From contig CP141127.1 of the NCBI GenBank assembly GCA_035236585.1, positions 63,035,495-63,099,494 of the forward strand: a stretch of 64,000 bases of DNA. Direction: 5' to 3'. The notes beneath the pieces are model-generated. The model saw only the letters and a list, made by a program, of their open reading frames with translations. It made no database searches and was not told where the DNA came from. This document shows, in pieces, positions 1-13,874 of this stretch; the first letter of the stretch is position 1; each line of letters begins with the position of its first letter. The stretch is from Warburgia ugandensis. Its lineage: Eukaryota; Streptophyta; Magnoliopsida; Canellales; Canellaceae. The translations under genes were made by a program, and so were the position numbers.

Positions 1-1960
1 TTTCAGACTATAATGGAAGAAGACAGTGAGCTATTATCCCATGAGTGTAAAGATTATTCCAAGTTGTCTGTAGTGGTAGAACTTTACAATGTGAAATCGA
101 GAATTTATTTTTTTTTAGACCAAGTGTTTACAAAACTCTTGAAAGTAGTGGGTAAGATGTTATCGAATGATAGTAAATTGGCGACATCCACAAGGGAGGT
201 AAAGAAAACCCTAGCTGCACTAAGGTTAAAGTATGAGAAGATATATGCATGCCCTAATGATTGCATCTTATGCAGGAAGTAGCATAAAGATAAAACTACA
301 TGACCAACTTGTGGGTAGTCAAGATGGAAGACAAAGGAGAATTCAAATGAGACAGTGACAGATGTTCTTGCAAAGGTCCTATGGTATTTCCCCCATATTC
401 CAAGGTTCAAAAGAATTTTTTGTATTAAAGAAACAGAAAAGAATTTAGTATGGCATGCTGAGGAGAGAGTAGCTGACAACTTTTCATGCCATTCAACTAA
501 TAGCCCAGTATGGAAAGCGCATAAACTTCATGTGTCCTAACTTTGGACAAGAACCTAGAAACCTACGACTTGCATTATATGTAGATGGGATTAATCCTCA
601 TGGTTCTATGAGCAGCATGCATAATTGTTGGTGTGTTATATTGGTTTATTACAACCCCCCACCATTTCTATGCATGAAGAGGAAGTTCATGATATTAACT
701 ATATTGATATCAGGTTTGAAGTAGCCAGGGAATGAAATTGACATGCACTTGGCTCCCTTGATCAATGAACTTATGACATTATGGGATGTAGGTGTTGAAG
801 CTTATAATGCATACAAGAAAGAGTCATACACCCTAAAGGTTATACTGTTGTGGACAATGAGCAACTTCCCTACTTATGGTAATTTATCTAGATCCTCTGT
901 GAAGAGATACAATGACTACCCTTATGTAATGACCAAAGATGTTCCATATGACTTAAACATGATAAGAAAATGGTATTCCATGGCCATAGAAGATAGTTGT
1001 GCAAAGTCTATCCATACCATTTTGAAAAGGGGAATTTAATAGTAGTGTAGAGACAAGGATAGCTCCAAACATGTTGACAAGATAGTAAGTACTGGAATGA
1101 GTTGGAAACCTTAATGTCTAATGGTGAAAGAAGAACAAAGCAAGTAAACATGTGGATAAAAGCAACTTTAGTTGTTGGAAGAAGAAGTCAATATTCTTTC
1201 AGGTTGTGTAATGAAAATCACTGCATTGCCATATACTTGATGTCATGAACATTAAGAAGAATGTGTGTGAAATCTTGACCAATACCTTGCTTGACATCCT
1301 AAGAAAAATAAAGGATGGACTTGTAACTCGAATGGATCTTATGATGATAGGTTTAAAGATAAGGTTGCATTCATAGGATAAGGGCAGTGTAGGAACATAC
1401 CTGCCTAAAGCAAATTTTATGTTGAACAAAGAGAAGAGATGAATAGTGTGTAAAACCTTGTCAGAGCATAAAGCCCAGATGGCTACTTTTCAAACTTTAG
1501 AAACATTATATCCATGAAAGAGCTGAAAGTGTTAGGGATGAAGTCCCACTATTTTCTTGCATTGATGCAACAACTCATGCCTGTAGCAATACATTCGATG
1601 TTGCCAGATAAAGTTAGTAGATCTACTACAAAATTATGCTACTTCTTCAATTTGTTGTGTGAGACAGTGGTGGATGTTTCAAAATTACAAGAAATTCAAG
1701 AACATCTAGTGACAATTTTATGCAAGCTTAAGACATTCTTCCCACCATCCATCTTTGACATTACACTTAACAATGCATCTCATTGATGAGGTTAGACTCT
1801 ATGGGCTGGTTTACTTATGATAGATGTACCCATTTAAGAGGTACATGAAAATTTTAAAAGAGTATATATGAAATCACAACTAACTAGAGGAGTGTATAGC
1901 CAACTGTTATATTGTACAAGAAGTAGTGGAGTTTTGCACAGAGTACTTATCAGGAGCGAG
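1..1960 (+). pseudogene. CACTA (En/Spm) TNP2-like transposase, 5' portion, decayed
   Basis: This matches the transposase of plant CACTA elements (TNP2 / Transposase_21 family), which cuts and joins element ends. Successive reading-frame blocks follow the family order. An N-terminal block (13-282) ends in YEKIYACPNDCILCRK. Next come KVLWYFPHIPRFKRIF (about 373-420), EPRNLRLALYVDGINPHGSM (about 550-610), a block with LINELMTLWDVGVEAYNAYK (743-1039), a poorly preserved stretch with a LDVMNIKKNVCE-like box (about 1236-1275), then LMQQLMPVAI (1514-1786) and a tail reading EYLSGAS at 1939-1960. Frameshifts and in-frame stops separate the blocks (for example at 282, near 530 and near 1040), so no functional protein is made. 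The reading resumes at 13875 after the inserted LTR element. The start of the gene probably lies left of the window. Family assignment is firm; exact exon limits are not. Confidence 0.85.
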
Positions 1961-4900
1961 TGTAATAACCCCAATTTTTATGAATATAATTGAATTATTA
2001 AAATTTAAAAGTTGAAAATTTAAAAGTGGAACTGGAACTTTGAGTTCCAAGAAAATTCCTTTTTTATAAAAAATAAAATCAAAATTTAAAACTTGGATAT
2101 TTGTTATGTACTCGAAAAACTAATCAAAATGACTATAAGTACGTCAAATTCTGAGTCCGGATGAAAAATCCTTTCTTTTTTTTTATGAATAAAAGGGTAA
2201 AATAATAATTTTACTCATAATAGAGACCTAAGACATCAAAATTTGAATGTACTTGGAAAATTGATCAAAACAACACTAAGTACACTCAATTCCAAGTTCA
2301 TTTGAATAAACCCTATTTTTCTTCATTTTTAGAATTAAAAGGGCAAATCGGTCTCTTCACAACTATGTGGGGCCCACAAGGTGGGCCAATGGTTTAGAAG
2401 ACCACCATCATGAGTCAAACCACTAGCAGCTACTAGTGGAGAAGGTGGTGGTAGTGGGAATCCAATGCTAATTTAATAATAAAAAGAATTGAAACATGAT
2501 AATTACATTTAATCATAAAAAAATTCAAAAACACCTATAAATACCCCATAAAAACACCCAAAAATTTTTCTAATGTCTCTCGTGAGGTCCCTTACACTGC
2601 CCTAAAATCTCAATTCCAGAATCCTCCCCCATCTCTCATTCTCTGTGGGCGTGTCCCTAGACGCACCCTAGCAGATGACCCTGTGTCTGCATTGGGAGCT
2701 CCAGGGACACATCATCACCCGATAAATAAGGATTTTGCCCAAGAAACCCTAATCCAATTAGCCAAGAAACCTTAATGTATTTTCTAGCGTCTAGGGTTAT
2801 TTCCAACCTTGTTTATTTTGTGGCATTATTTCTTCTTCTCTGGTGATCTTCACTTCATCGGACCGGCACAAGTAGGTGCACCCTTCTTTCCCTTTTACAT
2901 TTCTAACACCCTCTTAGGTTTTTCAGCCTCCAAGTGATCTCCCCAGCCATTGATCCATCAAGCCAACTGATCCTACAACAGGGTTGAGATCACCATCTTG
3001 GATAGCTCACATGAAACTTCTGAGCCATTGGATGATTTCCTAGGGCCCAGAAACCCCAAGAGATGAGATCTCATCCCTTGAAGTTGAGAGGTGGATGGCG
3101 ATCCATGGCAGGGTGATCTAACGGTCCAGATTGGAATGTCTCACCGATAGCCGGTCACCCCTCTCAGATCACCGTTGAAAGGCGGTAACAAGCACGGGCC
3201 GCTGGTTGTCCCTGCACCCGGTATGCCCAGATTAGATCTGAGCCATCCATTTATTGACCTAAAACCTTGTTTCTCCAATTGAGAACTCAACTTAGCTCTG
3301 ATTTTAGATCTAAAAGTTGTTATAGATTCCTTATTACTTGTATAAGGTACTGAACTTAGAAAATTTATGTTTTAATGCATGTAAAATTTTGTTATTAAAG
3401 AAAAGTATTACTATTTCCTATGATCAGTGAAATTTGGAATGATCAAACTTTATAATTCTGATCCACTAATGATCTTGTGATTCTAGAATATGGAATCAAT
3501 GGTTAGAAGTGACTGATCTATGTTTAATTAAGAGATCTAGGCTTCAAAGAAGAAAAATCATAAAAGGATCTTCATGATCTGATTAATCAAGCATGATCAG
3601 ACCTTTTTAAATAGTTTATATGATGATCTAAATGTATAATTGCAATAATTAAATCATTGGACAATTTATTTTCCAAATCTTAACCCTTAAAAGTAGTAAA
3701 ATCAATAAAAATGAATGGTAATCTCCTTGATCAGTTTGATCAAGGATGATTGGATAGTGTGGATGTATTTGGATGATGATATAACGTTAAGATCATATGG
3801 ATTGATGGACTTGATGATGATAATTTGGGATAGATTAAGATCTATGCCCCTAAATTGGATAAAATGGCTTAAGATCTTCTTAATCAGTTCGATCAAGAAG
3901 GATCAGATCATTTGATGAGATGCATCAATGATCTAGTGATAAAATCACATTAATAAAATGTATTAGATCTAAAGGAAAATGAAAGATTAAGATCTCAACC
4001 CTAAATGGGATGAAAAAGAATAGAAATCAAATATGACCATTGGATCATGATGAACAGTTGTGGCATGTTAAATTTTCATTTGAATTATTGAATGATAGTG
4101 TAAATGTATTTTATTTTTAGTAGATATAATTATTATATTTACTTATTTATTTATTTATGCTTTAATGCTTATGTTATGTAAATTACATTGAAAATGTAAT
4201 TAAATGAAACATAGAGTTAAAGGGCATTTACATGGAATGAATGACATGGACTTAATGATAGTAAGGGCTATTGTTAGTAGGACAATATAGGGATTATCAA
4301 ATCCTTGGCCCAAGCTGGGAGAATAATAAATCCCATTAATGACATTTTAAATGTTCATGGATTTAATTAAAATCAATTAGAAAAAGTACTTAAGGTTAAA
4401 ATGCTCATAGGAACCTTATGAAAGGTTGAGCTAAGGTCACTCTAGTGAATGATGAAAATTGTGGTTAAGGGGGTTTTCTAATAGAACCTCACTCTTTCCC
4501 CACCTTCCATTGACGTTTATGAGGTCTAAATGCCTCCTTACATGAGGATTGAAGTAACCACGTTGTGTTCAACCATTCAACTAGTAAGCCTTACTCAATT
4601 GGAAATAAGAGGAGCAGTCTAGACTTATGATGAAATAAGCTATCTTCAAGTTGAATAATAATAATTAGATCATAAAAGGTTAGTAAATTATCTAATTCTA
4701 ATAAAAATTGTAAGTAAAATATGGATGATCAAACAAGACCCATAGGATCTTGAATGATCAAGAACAATAAGAATCCTAATGTTGTATTTTATTATGTATT
4801 CATGTATGTATGTTGTAGACAAATCTAGATCATTGGATTAGATAATCTAAACCCTTGATCAAATATGATTCAAGGAAGAGAACCAGGATCATCCTCCTTA

Positions 4901-6826
4901 GGGATGATCAAATAACTAAACTTAGATCAAAGAAGAACTAGATGAGAGATTGTTGATTAAAGGATCTACAAAAGATCAAGATCAAGGAGATGGAAACACA
5001 AAGACTTAGAGATAGAAAATACTAAGATCTGAAAGGTTAGAAGATCATTCTAACCATCAGATCTATTGATCAATAGGATAAAATACTATCTATGGAAGAT
5101 AGATTATATGAATGATAGGAACACAAGACAGATCTAGATCCTTTATATCAAAGGACAAGATTAGATAAGGAATAGAGATAGGAGATTATCCAAAATTCTA
5201 CAGATAATGAGAGTATGTATGTATTTACAGATTACATACATCAATCATGGAGGATCTAAAGGGATGGATCACTACATGAAAGTAGGTGGAACTTTAAGAA
5301 TACAATACCTATGGCCTATGGAATTGTTGTTATACATAGACATTACAATGCTTAAGAGTGATAAAATGCTTAGTTACATTTGAATCATAATTCATGTATA
5401 TGAGATAGGGATAATTGTTGAAATAAGATGGAAAACATAATAAATACATGGGTATCATTTATGATTACCCCTAAACTTAGATAAGAACATAATAATGATG
5501 GATGTCATTTGTATCAAATGAGTATCCTTACACTTAATAACATTTGGTATATGAATACCAAATTAAAGGAAATGGGGATCATTTACAATAAATGATTAAT
5601 CCCTAAACTTAAATGAACATGGGTATCATTCTTTGTAAATGAGGATCCCTAAATCTAGAAATGAAATTATATCCTTAGTATGAGGATATTGAATACGATG
5701 ATCATAATATAAACAGACAGATTGTCTGAGATGTACAAGAAGTATTTTAGATACAAGCATGGAGGCTTGTGGTTTTGTTTTAAACAGGCATAAGCCTGGG
5801 ATGCTATGCTAGGAATGTTATAAGGGTTTGGCCACCCGCTTCCCAAAATTTGATGATATTGTGATACCTTGCCCAAAGAGAGGCTGAAAGTTGGTTGGGG
5901 CAATTATGGGAAGGCCCCACCGTGAAAGTCCTACCTTCCCATATGGGCAGTGACACAATATTTTCCACCGTGGTATCAGTGTTGAATAGGGCAGTTATCT
6001 GAGGGTGCTAGTATGGATCAGACTGCAGCATGGCAGTCCTTGAGTATTTTGCATATGATGCATGGCATAGTGAGATGCCAATACTGTCCTAATGAGGGAG
6101 TATTTTCCCAGTAAAAGTCTGGATGATTTATCATGTCAATATATCTAAGTATGATTTTTGATGTTTGAGATATTGACTATTTTTCATGATTTTTTATCGT
6201 ATATATATATATATATACATACAATATAGTGATGAGTGGTTTAGAATTATCATAGTAGATGTTACATAATAAATTATATGAGAGTGATCATATATGGTAT
6301 GGCTAATGGAAATTGAATTATACGATTCACATGGTATATGATGATTATGAATAATGTACTTTTGAATTATACGATTCCATATATTCTTGAATCCCCTACC
6401 AAGCATAGCTGCTGAGTTATTGTAAATATTTGAATGTTTATAATATCTCAGATACAGAAAATAAGGACTGAAGGGATATGACAAGGGAATACAAAGACCA
6501 TACTGTTGATCAAGACTATGTACATTTGTGAAAGGATTGGATTGTATTTTCATTTGTGTATTTGGATATAAGATGTAATGAAGGGGTTATGTATGTGAGC
6601 CACTGGATAGATCCTACAATTTTAATAAAATGAGTTCTTTGGAAATATATGTTGTTTACAAAATTATGTGTATATATGTGAGTGAAATGTGGCATTCGGG
6701 TTTTCTAAAAAGAATTTCAAAGAAAAAAAAATTCACTGCTTAAGTTTTCAAAATGTTTGCAAAATTGGTCAACCACCATTTGAAAATAAATAACAAAAAT
6801 GTATTTCAAAAACACAGGTCGCCACA
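1961..6826 (+). repeat. 5' LTR of the LARD (4.87 kb)
   Basis: This aligns with 8746-13874 along its whole length by eye, with scattered substitutions and small indels. It carries about 130 bp near 2160-2290 that the other LTR lacks: a second, diverged version of the stretch that starts at the GTACTCGAAAAA-like box. It lacks about 285 bp that the other LTR has near 9437-9720. A TATA-like CTATAAATACC lies at about 2534, with a run of CCCT-rich sequence after it, a plausible LTR promoter. There are no reading frames of note beyond short chance ones. Confidence 0.85.
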
Positions 6827-6828
6827 GT

Positions 6829-6846
6829 TGGTGTCAGAGTAGGTTC
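6829..6846 (+). other. Primer-binding site (initiator Met tRNA type)
   Basis: TGGTGTCAGAGTAGGTTC starts two bases after the LTR end. It resembles the usual plant site TGGTATCAGAGC, complementary to the 3' end of initiator Met tRNA, with a few changes. Confidence 0.75.
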
Positions 6847-6929
6847 ATCCACTCACTTGCAGCCCCTTATGTCCAATATGATTATGATAATCCAAGTTGA
6901 AGATGAGAAATAGGAAAGTCTTACTTAAA

Positions 6930-7020
6930 AATGAGTATAGAAAGAGTTTGACTCATTAGTGAAGGATGAGTACAGAAAGAGTTAACTCATTAGTTGAGAA
7001 TGAGTATAGAAAGAGTTAGT
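6930..7020 (+). repeat. Short tandem repeat, about 35-bp unit, three copies
   Basis: GAGTATAGAAAGAGTT-type units start at 6933, 6968 and 7002, separated by an ACTCATTAGT-type spacer. It lies in the LARD internal region. Confidence 0.65.
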
Positions 7021-8730
7021 GTAATGAAGGAATAGTATAGTACAAGTAGATATTACTTAGTTAAAGGACTAGGAATACTACTTAGTAAGTAAGAATCCCA
7101 ATAGAGGGAATAGGATGATATAGAAATCAAAAAGGAAAACATTACAATAGATAAAGATGTAATGTATGATATTCAAGTCTAACCTGAAGTCCTTAGTAAA
7201 CATACATATGTAGAAATAAAGTACACTAATACTAGTATGTACATAACCATTATTAAGTGAAATAATGGAGATTAAGGGAAAGAACTGGTAAATTGGAAAA
7301 TATGATGGAAATGGTGTAGGAGGAAAAACTTCAACCTTTGTAGGAGAGGTGAAGCATAATTTGAAGAAGCAATAGGTACTAAAGATGAAACCTTAGAATT
7401 ATCACAAATTTTAAAATTAATAATAATAACTAATAAATATAAATGTAAGAGTTACAATTGCTACATATATAGTATTATGAAAATTAGTTAAATTGATTTA
7501 ATCATTAAAATAGAGATGATATTTCTTGAAAGGAATTCAAGGAGATAAGTGAGAATTTTGAAAATGAGAATAGTTTTAAATAAAGATGAATAAGGTGAGA
7601 AGTAAGTATTTTGTCTTCAAAATTAGTAAAGGAAATGGGTTTAATAAAGAAATGATAAAATTTTAGAACATGAAGAGATGATCTTTAAAAGTAGAATAAA
7701 ATGATAAGGAAGAAGAGAGTTAGATATGTTGAAATATATATATATATATAATATTCCAAACTTATTAAGAAATATAATTAAAATATATAGTTAACGATAT
7801 ATAGATATATTTATGGATATATAGATGTATTTATGAAATAAATAAATAAATATTACCATTGATTGTAAGAATTTTCAACGTATTGTTCTGTATATGAGAA
7901 AGAGATAACAAAAGAGGATAAGGAATATATATATGAAAATTTATATGATACTATCTATAAACTATCTTGGAAGGAAAAATGTAGAAAGTCAAGTACTATG
8001 AATAAATTGGAAATTTTGTACACCAAGATATGATATATGGAATGAATGAGGAAAGAAGCATTACAAGGAAACTATTATTCGATGACAGAATTTGAAAAGA
8101 AATTGTCAATAGAAAGAAATAGTAAAGAAGTATGAATTTTTAGAATAGAAATGAAGTAATCACTTCCAGATAATGGAAGAACTCAGAAGAGATAATTACT
8201 TCCAAATATTGAAAGATTGTTACAAAGAACAATAGTTGAAATTATAGAATCCAATCAATATGTCATTTGGGTAGATAGTCCAAGGACTATACATATTAGA
8301 AAAGATATGTCAAAACTTGTATAAGTTGAAGAGGAATGAGGATGAGCAATAGAAGTTAGAATGGAAAAATATGAAGTATTGAAAGATTGGTGAAAATGAG
8401 GAGTAGAAATTTAGTATACTAATCAAGTGAAATAAAAGATTTTGAAACAAAAGGATAACTCAGTTAAGAGTTATTAATCCTTTTGGAAAGTCTAGCAAGA
8501 ATCAGCTTAAGTGAATAATGCATTAGCAAGGTTAGTCATGTGTGAACATTGTAATATGTCAATAGATGAACCAACTATGTGATTTATACCTTTGAGGAGA
8601 AGATAGTATGAGAAATGAATGAAAAGAAATAGAGATTTCCTTAAGTGGCAAGGTCACATGTGTAAAGTTATGAAAGAACTATGAAAACTCATGAGTGAGT
8701 TGATATGTGAATTTCGAGGACAAAAATATT

Positions 8731-8745
8731 ATAAGGGGGGAAGAT
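8731..8745 (+). other. Polypurine tract of the LARD
   Basis: ATAAGGGGGGAAGAT ends directly before the TG of the right LTR and follows GAATTTCGAGGACAAAA. It is the expected plus-strand primer site and fixes the element's orientation as +. Confidence 0.8.
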
Positions 8746-11700
8746 TGTAATAACCCCAATTTTTGTGAATATAATTGAATTATTAAATATTAAAAGTTGT
8801 AAATTTAAAAATGGAACTGGAACTTTGAGTTCCAAGAAAATTCTTTTTTTATAAAAAAAAATAAAATCAAGACTTAAAACATGGATATTTGTAATGTACT
8901 CAAAAAAACAGATCAGAATGACTAAAAGTATCCTCAATTCTAAGTTCATAGGAATAAACCCTATTTTTCTCCATTTTTGGAATTAAAATGGCAAATTGGT
9001 CTTTTCACAACTATGTGGGGCCCACAAGGTGGTCCAACGGTCTAGAAGACCACTACCATGAGTCAAACAACTACCAGCTGCTAGTGGAGAAGGAGGTGGT
9101 AGTGGGAATCCAATGCCAATTTAATAATAAAAAGAATTGAAACATGATAATTACATGTAATCATAAAAAAAATTCAAAAACACCTATAAATACCCCATAA
9201 AAATTCCCAAAATTTTTCCTAATGTCTCTCACGAGGTCCCCTACAATGCTCTAAAATCTAAGTTCCAGAATCCTCCCCCATTTCCTCCTTCTTACTCGCT
9301 TTCTCTCTCATTCTCTATGGGCATGTCCCCAGACCCACCTAGCACAGATGACCCGTGTTTGCATTGAGTGCGACCAGGGATGCATCGTGCCTGATAAACC
9401 AAGGTTTCCACCTAAGAAACCCTAATCTAATTAGCCATGGATTTCTACCCTTTAAAATCAAATCTCCACCGTTGGATCTTGTTGGACATGACTGATCTAC
9501 AAAAGCCCTAAGTTTCCACGATGATCCACCTCCTATATCAGTAGAAAACTTAAAACGATAGACAAACATGATACTGGGTACCGTCTCCAGCAGATTTTAT
9601 AGTTTAATCAGCCCAATCTAGCTAGTGAAAAATGATCTAGACCCATTGGATCTCTTTAGCACCTGGTGATCTACAAAAGCTCCATTGTCTCCGATCTTCT
9701 CCAACAATGGAACTAGAGAAATCACGAACTAAATGTATTTTTCAGTGTCTAACGTTATTTCCAGCTTTGTTTATTTTATGGCATTATTTCTTCTTCTCCG
9801 ATGATCTTCACTTCATTGGACCGACACAGATAGGTGCACCCTTCTTCCCCTTTTACATTTCTGACACCCTCTTAGGTTTTCTGGCCTCCAGGTGATCTCC
9901 CTGGCCATTGATCCATCGGGGCGACTAATCTGACAACAGGGTTGAGATCGCCATCTTGGAAGGCGCAAATGAAACTTCTGAGCTGTTGGATTATTTCCTA
10001 GGGCCTAAAAACCCCAAGATATGAGATCTCATCCCTTGATGTTGAGAGATGGATGGTGATCCATGGTAGGGTGATCTGATAGTCCAAATTGGACCGTCTC
10101 GCCCATAGCCAGTCACCCCTCTCAGATCACTAGTGAAAGGCAGTAACAGGCACAAGCCACTGGTCGTCCCAGCACCCGATACACCTACATTATATCTGAG
10201 CTATCCATTTGTTGAATTGAAACCTTATTTCTTCAATTGAGAGCTCAATTGAGCTCCAATTTTAGATCTAAAAGTTGCTGTAGATTCCTTGTTACTTGTA
10301 TAGGGCATTGAACTTAGAAAATTTATGTTTTTATGCATGTAAAATTCTGTTATTAAAGAAAAGTACTACTATTTCCTTTGATCAGTGAAATTTGGAATTA
10401 TCAGACTTTACAACTCTGATCCACTAATGATCTTGTGATTCTAGAACTTGGAATCAATTGTTAAGAGTGACTAATCTGTGTTCAATTATGAGATTTAGCC
10501 TTAAAAGAAGAAAAATCATACAAATGAGCATGGATCTTCGTGAACTGATTAATCAAGCATGATCAAACCTTTTAAAATAGTTTATATGATGATCTAAATG
10601 TATAATTACAATAATTAAACTAATGGAAGTAATTTATTTTCCAGATCTTAAGATCTTGACCCTTAAAAGTAGTTAAATCCAAAAAGATGAATGGTAATCT
10701 CCTTGATCAGTTTGATCAAGGATGATTGGACAGTGTGGATGTATTTGGATGGTGATATAAAGTTAAGATCATATGGATTGATTTACTTGATGATGATAAT
10801 TTGGAATAGATTAAGATCTATGCCCTTAAATTGGATAAAATGGTTTAAGATCTTCTTGATCGATTGGATCAAGAAGGATCCGATCATTTGATGAGATGCA
10901 TCAATGATCTAGTAATAAAATCACATTAAGAAAATGTATTAGATCTAAAGGAAAATGAAAGATCAAGATCTCAACCCTAAATGGGATGACAAATGAATAT
11001 AAATTGAACATGATCGTTGGATCATGATGAACAATTATGGCATGTTAAATTTTCATTTGAATTATTGAATGATATTGTAAATGTCTTTTATTGCTTAGTA
11101 GATATAATTGTTAGATTTACTTATTTATTTATTTGTGCTTTAATGCTTATGTTATCTAAATTACATTGAAAATGTAATTAAATGTAAAATAGAGTTGAAG
11201 GACATTTACATGGAATGAATGACATGGACTTAATGATAGTAAGGGAGATAGTTAGTAGGACAATATAAGGATTATCAAATCATTGGCCTAAACTAGGAGA
11301 ATAATAAACCCCATGAATGACATTTTAAATGTTCATGGACTTAATTAAAATCAAGTAGAAAGAGTACTTAAGGTTAAAATGCTCATAGGAACCTTATGAA
11401 AGGTTGAGCTAAGGTTACTCTAGTGAATGATGAACGTTGTAGTTAAGGGGGGTTTCTAATAGGGCTCCACTCTTCCCCTACCTTCTGTTGATGTTTGTGA
11501 GGTCTAAACGCCTCTTTACATGACGATTGAAGTAACCACTTTGTGTTTAACCATTCAATTAGTAAGCCTTACTCAATTGGAAATAAGAGGAGCAGTCTAA
11601 ACTTAGGATGAAATAAGCTATCTTCAACTAGTAAAACATTAAATGGTTGAATATTAATAATAAGATCGTAAAAGGTTAGTAAATTATCTAATTCTAATAA

Positions 11701-13874
11701 AAATTGTAAGTAAGATAAGGATGATCAAACAAGACCCATAGGATCTTGAATGATCAAGAACAATAAGAATCCTAATGTTGTATTTTATTATGTATCCATG
11801 TATTATGTTGTAGACGAATCTAGATCATTAGATTAGATAATCCAAACCCTTGATCAAATATGATTCAAGGAAGAGAACCAGGATCATCCTCTTTAGGGAT
11901 GATCAAATAACTGAACCTAGATCAAAGAAGAACTAGATGATAGAAGATCTAGGCCCTTGATCTTTATTAACATGTATAGATTCTTGATCAAAGGATCTAT
12001 TAAAGATCAAGATCAAGGAGATAGACAAGCAACGACTTAGAGATAGAAAATACTTAGATCTAAAAGGTTAGAATATCATTCTAACCTTCAGATCTATTGA
12101 GCAATAGGATAAAATACTATCTAAGGTAGATAGATTATGTGGTTGAGAGGAACACAAGATAGATCTAGATCCTTTATATCAAAGGACAAGATTAGATGGG
12201 GAATATAGATAGGAGATTATCCAAAATTATACAAATAATGACAATATGTTTGCATTTATAGATTACATACATCAATCACAGAGGATTAGAAGGGATGGAT
12301 CACTATATGAAGGTAAGTGGAACTTTAAGAATACAAGACCTATGGTCTATAGAATTGTTGTTATACATAGACATTATAATGCTCAAGAGTGATAAAATGC
12401 TTAGTTACATTTGAATCATAATTCATGTATATGAGATAGAGATAACTGTTGAAATTAGATGGAATATATAATAAATACATGGGTATCATTTATGATTACC
12501 CTTAAACTTAGATAAGAACATAATAATAGTTTATATCATTTGTATCAAATGAGTATCCTTACACTTAATAACATTTGGTATATGAATTCCAAATTAAAGG
12601 AAATGGGGATCATTTACAATAAATGATTAAACCCTAAACTTAAATGAACATGGGTATCATTCATTGTAAATGAGGATCCCAAAATCTAGAAATAAAATTA
12701 TATCCTTATTATGAGGATATTGAATACGATGATGATAATATAAACAGATAAATCATTTGAAATGTACAAGAAGTATTTTAAATACAAGCATGGAGGCTTG
12801 TGGTTTTGTTTTAAATAGGCATAAGCCTAGGGATGTTGTGCTAAGGAAGTTATGAGGGTTTGGCCACCCGCTTCTGTAAATTTGATGATATTATGATACC
12901 TTGCCCAAAGAGAGGCTAAAAGTTGGGTGTGGCAATTATAGGAAGGCCCCACTGTGAAAGTCATGTCTCCCCATACGGCAGTGATACAATATTTTTCAAC
13001 GCGGTATCAGTGGTGAATGTGGCAGTTATCTTAGCACGCTAGTACGAATCAAACTGCAGCATGGTAGTCCTTGAGTATTTTGCATATGATGCATGGCATA
13101 GTGAGATGTCAATACTGCCCTAATGAGGGAGTATTGTCCCAGCAAAAGTCTAGATGATTTATCAACTTAGTATATCTGGGTATGATTTTTGATGTTTGAG
13201 ATATTGACTATTTTTCACAGTTTTTTATTGTATACATATGTACATACGATATAGTGGTGAGTGGTTTGGAATTATCATAGTAGACATTACATGGTAAATT
13301 ATGTGAGAGAATGATCATATATGGTATGGTTCATGGAAATTGAATTATGTGATTCATATGGTGAATTATGTGATTCATATGGAATATCATGATTATGAAT
13401 AATGCACTTTTGAATTATACAATTCCATATGTTCTTGAATCTCCTACCAAGCATAGCTTGCTGAGATATTGTAAATATTTAAATGTTTACAATATCTAAG
13501 ATATAGAAAAGAAGGACTGAACGGATACGACAAGGGAATACGTAGACCATACTGTTGATCAAGACTATGTACATTTGTGAAAGGATTGGATTGTATTTTG
13601 ATTTGTGTATTTGGACATAAGATGTAATGAAGGGGTTATGTATGTGAACCATTGGATCGATCCTGCAATTTTAATAAAATGAGTTTCTTTGGAGACATAT
13701 GTTATATACAAAATTATGTATGTATATGTGAGTGAAATGTGGCATTTAGATTTTTTTAAAAGAATTTCATTGAAAAAAAAAAATTGCTACTTAAGTTTTC
13801 AAAATGTTTGCATTGGTCAACCACCATTTGAAAATAAATAACAAAAATGTATTTCAAAAACCCAGGTTGCCACA
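8746..13874 (+). repeat. 3' LTR of the LARD (5.13 kb)
   Basis: This is the direct repeat of 1961-6826 with the same TG and CA ends. It has about 285 extra bases at roughly 9437-9720 compared with the left LTR. The paired small frames at 3715-3915 and 10691-10891 are simply the same LTR segment read in both copies. Confidence 0.85.

Larger units (their letters stand above)
6827..8745 (+). other. Non-coding internal region of the LARD
   Basis: This stretch between the LTRs has no reading frame of 60 codons and no gag or pol motif that I can recognise on either strand. It is strongly purine-rich on the + strand (AAGRAATGA-like strings). It contains a short triple tandem repeat at 6930-7020 and a (TA)n run at about 7735-7752. 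It is too short (1.9 kb) for a complete polyprotein. Confidence 0.75.
1961..13874 (+). mobile_element. LARD-type non-autonomous LTR retrotransposon with about 5-kb LTRs
   Basis: Two long direct repeats both begin TGTAATAACCCCAATTTTT and end GCCACA, giving TG...CA ends. They enclose 1.9 kb that codes for nothing recognisable. A primer-binding site resembling initiator-Met tRNA follows the left repeat, and a polypurine tract precedes the right one. The motif GAATTTCGAGGACAAAA before the tract is the 3' signature I associate with Tekay/Del-type Ty3-gypsy elements, so the element is probably a non-autonomous derivative (LARD) of that group, dependent on proteins from a relative. It lies inside the TNP2 reading frame: EYLSGAS stops at 1960 and the transposase resumes at 13875. 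The flanking pentamers (1956-1960 and 13875-13879) agree at only three of five bases, so the target duplication is worn. Confidence 0.85.

Noticed and set aside
3715-10891. Two similar 66-codon frames at 3715-3915 and 10691-10891 as a conserved small protein
   Set aside because: They are the same LTR segment in both LTR copies. The differences change amino acids freely, so there is no sign of selection on protein.
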